From contig DHDT01000052.1 in assembly GCA_002399505.1 (NCBI GenBank), positions 9,599 to 21,416 on the forward strand: a stretch of DNA of 11,818 bases. Direction: 5' to 3'. The notes under the pieces are model-generated. The model ran no database searches and was not told the DNA's origin. It saw only the letters and a list, made by a program, of their open reading frames with translations. The stretch is from Caryophanales bacterium UBA4869. GTDB taxonomy: Bacteria > Bacillota_I > Bacilli_A > RFN20 > CAG-288. Positions 6,775 through 11,818 of this stretch are shown one piece after another. The position numbers and the translations under genes are program-made. Within the stretch, counting starts at the first letter, position 1, and each line of letters begins with the position of its first letter.

Positions 6775-7845
6775 ATGAGCGAAGAAGAAAAGAAGGCTGT
6801 TGAAGCTGGTGCCGTCAAGGAAGAAGCTGCTAAGACTGATGTCATGGCTGCTACTGTCCACTCTGCCGATGATCCGGTAGTCAATCCTAAGACTTTATTA
6901 GATGCCGGATGCCATTTTGGACATCGTGCTTCTCGTTGGAATCCTAAGATGAAGCAGTTCATCTACGGAAAGAGAAACAATCTTCATATTATCGATCTCA
7001 ACAAGTCTGCCATGCAGATGCAGACTGCTTATCAGGCTTTAAAGGGTATTGTCAACAAGGGCGGCAAGGTTCTCTTCATCGGAACCAAGGCCTATGCTCA
7101 GAAGGCAATCCAGGAAGAAGCCATCCGTTCCGGTTCTTTCTATGTCTCTCACAGATGGTTAGGCGGAACCTTAACTAATTTCCACACTATCTGCAAACGT
7201 ATCGGACTTCTCAAGTCTATCGAACAGAAGGAACTTTCCGGTGAATTAGAGAAGCTTCCCAAGAAGGAAATCGCTGAACAGATCAAGCTCAAGAACAAAC
7301 TTGCTCAGAACCTCGAAGGCATCAAGGAAATCAGACTTCTTCCTAATGCTATCGTCGTCGTCGATCCTAAGGCTGAACACAATGCCATCGCCGAAGCCAG
7401 AAATCTTCACATCCCTGTCTTCGCTTTAGGTGATACCAATACCGATCCTGCTCTCATCGACTATCTGATCACTGCCAATGATGATGGAGAAGCTTCCATC
7501 CGTATCATTGTCGGCTTATTGGCTGATGCTGTTGTCGAAGGCAAGGGCGGTGAACCTTTATATGCTTACAAGGACAGCGCTGCTGCTACTCAGACTATGT
7601 CCGAGATGCTCAAGGGTGTTGATTCCAATGAACAGATCAAGTCCATCCGTGCCAAGCTTCGTGATGATGCTATCGCTATGCGTAAGGCCAGCAAGGGCCG
7701 TGCCAGAAGAAAGTTCATCAAGAAGGACTTCCATCGTTTCGGAAACAAGCCTACTCAGCCTAGAACTGAGAACGGAAATTCCGCTTCCAATGCCCAGCCT
7801 GTCTCTCAGGATAAGACTGCCGTCAAAACTGAGGAGTCCAAGTAA
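6775..7845 (+). CDS. rpsB: Small ribosomal subunit protein S2, with extended N- and C-termini
   Basis: S2 binds the small ribosomal subunit between head and body, helps recruit S1 in species that have it, and is needed for initiation. The S2 core spans residues about 36-262: LLDAGCHFGHRASRWNPKM (42-59), IYGKRNNLHIIDLNKS (63-78), SHRWLGGTLTNF (125-136), PNAIVVVDP (190-198), and IPVFALGDTNTDP (213-225). At 356 aa it is well above the usual 230-260. The extra parts are an Ala/Glu/Lys-rich N-terminus of about 35 residues and a C-terminal tail of about 90 residues that holds a basic block (KASKGRARRKFIKKDF) followed by a polar, Gln/Asn/Ser-rich end. The start is fixed by AAGGAGG 7 bases upstream. 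Its stop is directly followed by the tsf start. Expression is probably controlled by the promoter and leader upstream. Confidence 0.97.
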   Translation: MSEEEKKAVEAGAVKEEAAKTDVMAATVHSADDPVVNPKTLLDAGCHFGHRASRWNPKMKQFIYGKRNNLHIIDLNKSAMQMQTAYQALKGIVNKGGKVLFIGTKAYAQKAIQEEAIRSGSFYVSHRWLGGTLTNFHTICKRIGLLKSIEQKELSGELEKLPKKEIAEQIKLKNKLAQNLEGIKEIRLLPNAIVVVDPKAEHNAIAEARNLHIPVFALGDTNTDPALIDYLITANDDGEASIRIIVGLLADAVVEGKGGEPLYAYKDSAAATQTMSEMLKGVDSNEQIKSIRAKLRDDAIAMRKASKGRARRKFIKKDFHRFGNKPTQPRTENGNSASNAQPVSQDKTAVKTEESK

Positions 7846-8736
7846 ATGAGTGAACTGATCGACCTTATCAAGCAGCTCCGTGAGCGTACCGGTGCTGGTC
7901 TCATGGATTGCAAGAAAGCTCTTCTTGCCAATGACAACGATATTTCCAAAGCCTCCACTTGGCTTCGTGAGAAGGGTATCGCCAAACAAGAGCAGAAGGC
8001 CGCTACCAGAATTGCTGCCGAAGGTGTTGCCTGGGTTGTAACTGAGGGTGACAGAGCCGCTGTCATCGAAATCAATTGCGAGACTGATTTCGTTGCCAAC
8101 TCTGATCCTTTCAGAGAACTTGTTAAGACTGTAGCCGGTGTCATCCTTCGTGATGAACCTGCTGATATGGATACTGCTATCGTCGCCAAAGACGAAAATG
8201 GCAAGACCATCAAGGACCTCTTTGTCGATGCTGGTATCAAGTTAGGCGAAAAGCTTGACTTCAGAAGATTTGTCATCGTTCACAAGAACGCTGATGAACA
8301 TTTCGGACCTTACATCCACATGAAGGGCAAGATTGCCGTCTTGGCAGTTGTCAAGGGCGGAGATGATGAAATCGCCAATGGTATCGCCTTGAATATCTGC
8401 TCCTGCAATCCTTCTTATATCGCTGAGTCTGATATCCCCGGTGATGTCATCGCTCGTGAAACTGAGATTGAAAAAGAAGCCAGCAAGAACGATCCTGCTT
8501 TCGCCAAGAAGCCTGAAGCCATCCAGAACAAGATTATCGAAGGACGTGTCAGAAAGAATCTCTGCGACAATGTTCTCGACGATGAACTCTATGTTCTTGA
8601 TCAGGAAAAGAAGGTCAAGGATGTTCTTAAGTCCTCTGATGCTTCTGTAACTAGCTTTGTCCGTTATGCTGTCGGCGAAGGTATTGAGAAGCGTAAAGAC
8701 GATTTTGCTGCCGAAGTTGCCAGCCAAGTCAAGTAA
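7846..8736 (+). CDS. tsf: Elongation factor Ts
   Basis: EF-Ts is the nucleotide exchange factor that releases GDP from EF-Tu so that EF-Tu can bind GTP and aminoacyl-tRNA again; it acts in the cytoplasm. The N-terminal UBA-like domain is clear (LIKQLRERTGAGLMDCKKAL, residues 8-27), and the TDFVAN signature at 80-85 contacts the EF-Tu nucleotide site. The two core subdomains follow, with NICSCNPSYI in the second and a normal C-terminal helix (SFVRYAVGEGIEKR). At 296 aa it is full length. ATG follows the rpsB stop with no gap, and the GAGGAG ribosome-binding site lies inside the last codons of rpsB, so the two proteins are co-translated. A strong terminator follows 19 bases after the stop. Confidence 0.98.
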   Translation: MSELIDLIKQLRERTGAGLMDCKKALLANDNDISKASTWLREKGIAKQEQKAATRIAAEGVAWVVTEGDRAAVIEINCETDFVANSDPFRELVKTVAGVILRDEPADMDTAIVAKDENGKTIKDLFVDAGIKLGEKLDFRRFVIVHKNADEHFGPYIHMKGKIAVLAVVKGGDDEIANGIALNICSCNPSYIAESDIPGDVIARETEIEKEASKNDPAFAKKPEAIQNKIIEGRVRKNLCDNVLDDELYVLDQEKKVKDVLKSSDASVTSFVRYAVGEGIEKRKDDFAAEVASQVK

Positions 8737-8755
8737 TTCTTTGATATTTGTCAAA

Positions 8756-8781
8756 AAAGGCACCCTTCACGGGGTGCCTTT
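8756..8781 (+). terminator. Rho-independent terminator after tsf
   Basis: AAAGGCACCC (8756-8765) pairs perfectly with GGGTGCCTTT (8772-8781) around a 6-base loop, and a T-rich run (TTTATTCT) follows. It lies between tsf and pyrH and should end the rpsB-tsf transcript, at least partly. The pyrH ribosome-binding site starts only 20 bases later. Confidence 0.9.
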
Positions 8782-8812
8782 ATTCTAGAATATTAATAAC
8801 GGAGGATGGTTT

Positions 8813-9532
8813 ATGGAAACTAAGTACAAAAGAATATTGCTGAAGATATCCGGTGAAGCACTTGAAGACAAGAACCTTCATCAGCCCTATGATGAAAAGA
8901 CCTTAGGCTCTATCTGCTCTATTGTCAAACAGATTACTGAGATGGGAACGGAAGTTGCCATGGTAGTCGGAGGTGGCAATATCTGGAGAGGCAATATGGC
9001 TGAGTCTCTTGGCATCGAGCATGCCTCAGGCGATTATATGGGGATGTTGGCTACTATCATGAATGCGATGGCTCTGCAGTCTTTCTTTGAAAATCATGGC
9101 TTAGTCACCAGAGTTATGAGTGCTCTTCCTGTCAATGCCTGCTGTGAGACCTATATCAGAAGAAAAGCCATTCGTCATCTTGAGAAGAAGAGAGTTGTCA
9201 TCTTTGCAGCCGGTGTCGGAAGTCCTTTCTTCACTACTGATACTGCTGCTGCCTTGCGAGCTAAGGAAATCGGAGCAGACGGTATCTTCATGGGAAAGAA
9301 CGGCGTAGAAGGTGTCTATGATGATGATCCCAGAAAGAATCCTAATGCCAAGCTCATCAAGAAGATCACTTATCAGGAAATCTTAGCTAAGGGACTGAAG
9401 ATCATGGATAACACTGCCGTCGGTCTTCTTCTCGATTCCAGTGTTCAGATCCGTGTCTTCAATATGAATGACCCCACCAATGCCATCAGAGTTCTCAAGG
9501 GCGAAGATATCGGAACTGTCATCAGCCACTGA
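8813..9532 (+). CDS. pyrH: Uridylate kinase (UMP kinase)
   Basis: PyrH phosphorylates UMP to UDP with ATP, the step that supplies UTP and CTP; it is a hexamer of the amino acid kinase fold. Seen are KISGEAL (11-17), the glycine-rich VVGGGNIWRG (51-60), GDYMGMLATIMNAM (73-86) around the UMP-binding Asp, PFFTTDTAA (138-146), and KNGVEGVYDDDP (162-173). At 239 aa it has normal length. The segment normally reading GTGNPFF is GVGSPFF here (134-140), so the Thr and Asn linked in the E. coli enzyme to UMP/UTP recognition are Val and Ser. GGAGG lies 7 bases upstream of the ATG; an ATG at 8806 is out of frame. The stop is TGA. No convincing promoter was found between the preceding terminator and this gene. 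Confidence 0.97.
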   Translation: METKYKRILLKISGEALEDKNLHQPYDEKTLGSICSIVKQITEMGTEVAMVVGGGNIWRGNMAESLGIEHASGDYMGMLATIMNAMALQSFFENHGLVTRVMSALPVNACCETYIRRKAIRHLEKKRVVIFAAGVGSPFFTTDTAAALRAKEIGADGIFMGKNGVEGVYDDDPRKNPNAKLIKKITYQEILAKGLKIMDNTAVGLLLDSSVQIRVFNMNDPTNAIRVLKGEDIGTVISH

Positions 9533-9604
9533 ATCTATCCTCTTTATTAATCTTTGCTTTGCTAGTAGAATATATATTACATAAATAAATTGGAGGAAAT
9601 CATT

Positions 9605-10147
9605 ATGGATACTTTACAAGAATGTGTTGATAAAATGGACAAGACTATCATCAGTCTCAAAGAGTCCTTACAGACTTTAAGAGCCGGTAGAGTCAGCGCC
9701 GCACTTTTAGACAAAGTCTCGGTCAGCTATTATGGGGAGAATACTCCTTTGAAGCATCTGGCTTCTATCAGTGTCGTTTCTGCCACTGATATTCAAATCA
9801 AGCCTTTTGACCCTTCTATTCAGAAGGATGTCTTAGGCGGAATCAACAAGGCCGACTTAGGTGCTAACGCTGTCGTCAATGGCGGTGCCATCATTCTCAA
9901 GTTCCCCACTCCCAGCGAAGACAGACGTCAGGAACTCATCAAGCAGGCTAAGAAGTACGGAGAAGACGGCAAAGTCGCTATCAGAAACATCCGCAAGGAT
10001 TTCAATAACAAAGCCAAGAAAGATGACACTCTTTCTGAAGATATGCAGCATGATCTTTTAGACAACATTCAGACTGCCACCGATAAGCACATTGCTGAAA
10101 TCGACAAAGTCTTAGTTAATAAGATCAACGATATCGAGACTATCTAA
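9605..10147 (+). CDS. frr: Ribosome recycling factor
   Basis: RRF works with EF-G to split the ribosome after termination so that subunits can be reused. The 180-aa product has the expected three-helix bundle and hinge: LRAGRVSAALLDKVSVSYYG (with the RAGR motif), TPLKHLASISV in the beta domain, then SEDRRQELIKQAKKYGEDGKVAIRNIRKD in the returning helix. It is about 5 residues shorter than typical, the loss being in the loop after IRKDFNNKAKK. The start is ATG 9605 with GGAGG 8 bases upstream; a TTG five codons earlier forms part of that site. The gene lies 72 bp after pyrH, an AT-rich gap with only weak promoter-like sequence (TTTATT, 17 bases, TAGAAT at 9566-9571). Its TAA overlaps the uppS ATG by one base. 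Confidence 0.97.
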   Translation: MDTLQECVDKMDKTIISLKESLQTLRAGRVSAALLDKVSVSYYGENTPLKHLASISVVSATDIQIKPFDPSIQKDVLGGINKADLGANAVVNGGAIILKFPTPSEDRRQELIKQAKKYGEDGKVAIRNIRKDFNNKAKKDDTLSEDMQHDLLDNIQTATDKHIAEIDKVLVNKINDIETI

Positions 10148-10881
10148 TGGCTGAGACTGTGGATTCTCAAATCAAAAATCTTCGCCATATCGCTTTTATC
10201 ATGGACGGAAACGGACGTTGGGCCAAGAAAAGGCTTCTTCCCCGTTCAGCCGGACATAAAGCCGGTGTCAAAAGAATCAAAGAAATCATCACTTCCTGCT
10301 ACGATGATTACGGCATCTACTGTGCGACTCTTTTCACTTTCTCGACTGAAAACTGGAATCGACCTCAGGATGAGATCGATACTCTTTTCCAGTTGCTGAA
10401 ACTTTTCTTTACTCAGGAAATTGACTATTTCATGAAGAGAGGCACGAGAATCAAGGTTCTCGGAGATCTTTCTGATAAGAGAATTCCTCAGGATGTCTTA
10501 GATGTCATCAATGACTCTGTGAATAGAACGGCACACAATGATAAGAACGTTTTTAATGTTCTTTTCAATTACGGCGGTCGTTACGATATTCTCAATGCGA
10601 CTAAAAAGCTCTGCTCTTTAGCTAAAGCCGGCAAGATTGATCCTTCCAAGATCACGGAGAAGGATTTTGAAAACGAGCTTCTGACAGAAGATCTGTCAGA
10701 TGTCGATCTTCTCGTGAGAACTTCCGGCGAAGAACGTATATCCAACTGTCTTCTTTACCAGATTGCCTATTCGGAATTTGTATTTACAAATACCTTCTGG
10801 CCTGATTTCGACAAAAAAGAACTTGGTCGCTGCATAGATGAATACAAACACCGCAATCGTCGTTTCGGGACTATCAAATAA
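10147..10881 (+). CDS. uppS: Undecaprenyl diphosphate synthase (cis-prenyltransferase)
   Basis: UppS adds eight isopentenyl units in cis to farnesyl diphosphate, making the C55 carrier lipid for peptidoglycan and other wall polymers. The family motifs are all present: HIAFIMDGNGRWAK (14-27) with catalytic Asp20, GHKAG (36-40), LFTFSTENW (62-70), FNYGGRYD (140-147), and LLVRTSGEERISNCLLYQIAYSEFVF with Arg191, Arg197 and Glu210 for diphosphate and magnesium binding. Length (244 aa) is normal. RTSGE is followed by ERISNCLLYQ, a mild variant of the usual QRLSNFLLWQ. The ATG overlaps the frr stop (TAATG), so translation is coupled to frr; the Shine-Dalgarno is weak (CGAG). Confidence 0.97.
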   Translation: MAETVDSQIKNLRHIAFIMDGNGRWAKKRLLPRSAGHKAGVKRIKEIITSCYDDYGIYCATLFTFSTENWNRPQDEIDTLFQLLKLFFTQEIDYFMKRGTRIKVLGDLSDKRIPQDVLDVINDSVNRTAHNDKNVFNVLFNYGGRYDILNATKKLCSLAKAGKIDPSKITEKDFENELLTEDLSDVDLLVRTSGEERISNCLLYQIAYSEFVFTNTFWPDFDKKELGRCIDEYKHRNRRFGTIK

Positions 10882-10889
10882 ACATAGAT

Positions 10890-11818
10890 ATGATCAATAA
10901 ATTAAGCCTGTCATCCAAACACAGCATGTGGACTAGGATCCTTACGGGATTCATTCTTTTGGGAATCATGATTCCCTGCACTGCTTTAGGTAATTGGGCT
11001 TTCTTTGTGATGATTGCCCTGTTTGCCGTTATCGGCATAAGCGAAATACTTCGAGCTCCGGGACCGACCAGATACAATTTCATTGTCAAACTGGTCGTCT
11101 ATCTATTCGTACTCTCTTTTATCTTCTGGACTTTCGTCAAGAGCTGGATTGGGAATCCTAATCCCTTCAATGGAACGGACGGGTTTTATCTCAGTGATAT
11201 CTTTGTCTCCATTTTAGGAATCATTCTCTATGCCCTCTGTCTGTTCCTCATTGCCATCATCACTCCTAAAGTACAACTCTCTGATGTCACTTATTTATTC
11301 ACTGTTGGTATTATCTTTGCTCTTGGTTTCCAGGGAATGCTCTTCTTAAGACTGTTTCCCAATTCTATGGGTATTGTCAAAAATGGTTCTACTGCCTTAA
11401 TTCCTTCCTGGAACGACAGTTCTATTACAATCAATCATTATTTCTTTGAATATTACAAACACTTCAATCTTAATCAGTCTCTGAATTCCTGTCTTCTTTT
11501 CATCTTTATGATTATCGGAACTTGGGGAAGCGATGTCGGAGCTTACTTTGTCGGCATGCTCTTTGGACGTCATCGGATGAATCCCAGAATTTCTCCTCAC
11601 AAGACTTGGGAAGGCTTCTTCGGAGGCATGTTCTTTTCCATATTGGCCTCTTTGGGTTTTGCCGCTATCTGCGAATACTGTTTTCATTCTCCGCTGGTTC
11701 CCGGCCTCGTTCAGTTTGAGCATTCTGATCTTCTTGCCAGTATCGGTGTTTTCAACGGGTCGGCCTGGCCCTTTATTTCTTTCCTGGCTTTCCTGATGCC
11801 GATTGTCGGAAATATCGG
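10890..11818 (+). CDS. cdsA: Phosphatidate cytidylyltransferase (CDP-diglyceride synthase), 3' end outside window
   Basis: CdsA makes CDP-diacylglycerol from phosphatidic acid and CTP, the branch point for membrane phospholipids; it is an integral membrane enzyme. An open frame of 309 codons runs off the right edge. It shows several hydrophobic segments (for example ILTGFILLGIMIPC and IILYALCLFLIAII) and the family core GTWGSDVGAYFVGMLFG followed by RISPHKTWEGFFGG. The C-terminal signature (GDL..S..KR....KD) should lie just past the edge, since the window stops at MPIVGNIG. Compared with the usual layout there is an extra polar stretch of about 40 residues (NSMGIVKNGSTALIPSW to NHYFFEYYKHFNLNQ) before the core. 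The gene starts 8 bp after uppS; the ATG at 10890 has only a poor ribosome-binding site, and the Met at 10926 (MWTRILTG) is an alternative start. Confidence 0.93.
   Translation, partial: MINKLSLSSKHSMWTRILTGFILLGIMIPCTALGNWAFFVMIALFAVIGISEILRAPGPTRYNFIVKLVVYLFVLSFIFWTFVKSWIGNPNPFNGTDGFYLSDIFVSILGIILYALCLFLIAIITPKVQLSDVTYLFTVGIIFALGFQGMLFLRLFPNSMGIVKNGSTALIPSWNDSSITINHYFFEYYKHFNLNQSLNSCLLFIFMIIGTWGSDVGAYFVGMLFGRHRMNPRISPHKTWEGFFGGMFFSILASLGFAAICEYCFHSPLVPGLVQFEHSDLLASIGVFNGSAWPFISFLAFLMPIVGNI

Noticed and set aside
7478..7849. 123-aa frame inside rpsB on the same strand
   Set aside because: Out-of-frame shadow of the strongly conserved rpsB.
8242..8763. 173-aa minus-strand frame over the end of tsf
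   Set aside because: Antisense to the conserved tsf gene and crosses the terminator hairpin; no initiation site.
11397..11723. 108-aa minus-strand frame inside cdsA
   Set aside because: Antisense to the conserved cdsA core; no start signal.

Overview
The window looks like a chromosomal piece from a monoderm, Bacilli-like Firmicute, possibly from the Erysipelotrichia / RF39 / Mollicutes-related branch. This is an inference from three things: the gene order rpsB-tsf-pyrH-frr-uppS-cdsA, a ribosomal protein S2 with long tails at both ends, and a set of Gram-positive style lipoproteins with Ser/Thr-rich linkers. TGA is used as a stop (pyrH) and Trp is read from TGG, so the genetic code is standard and not the Mycoplasma code. 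No mobile element, CRISPR array, tRNA or rRNA is visible.

Left part (1-6275, minus strand): five consecutive genes for predicted secreted lipoproteins, all transcribed leftward. Each starts with a short lipoprotein signal peptide ending in a lipobox cysteine. Three of them then have an obvious Ser/Thr-rich linker followed by Ig-like or repeat-type beta domains. The first three in transcription order (262, 875 and 465 aa) are tightly packed (24 bp and 2 bp gaps) and end at a hairpin terminator near 1387-1418. The next two (347 aa and a partial one running off the left edge) are 14 bp apart. No enzyme motif was recognised in any of them. They are best read as an uncharacterised cell-surface cluster.

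Middle (6276-6774): a 499-bp divergent intergenic region. It holds a good sigma-A type promoter for the rightward operon, a weaker candidate promoter for the leftward lipoprotein genes, and a roughly 180-nt rpsB leader. The leader contains several possible hairpins, mutually exclusive pairings and a 10-bp tandem repeat just before the Shine-Dalgarno, so it is a candidate autoregulatory RNA.

Right part (6775-11818, plus strand): housekeeping genes. rpsB and tsf (ribosomal protein S2 and elongation factor Ts) abut directly and end at a strong terminator. pyrH (UMP kinase), frr (ribosome recycling factor), uppS (undecaprenyl diphosphate synthase) and cdsA (phosphatidate cytidylyltransferase, cut by the right edge) follow. 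Together they link translation, pyrimidine nucleotide supply, and the lipid carriers needed for cell wall and phospholipid synthesis. The unusual points here are the S2 extensions, a changed GTGN motif in UMP kinase, and a polar insertion in CdsA.
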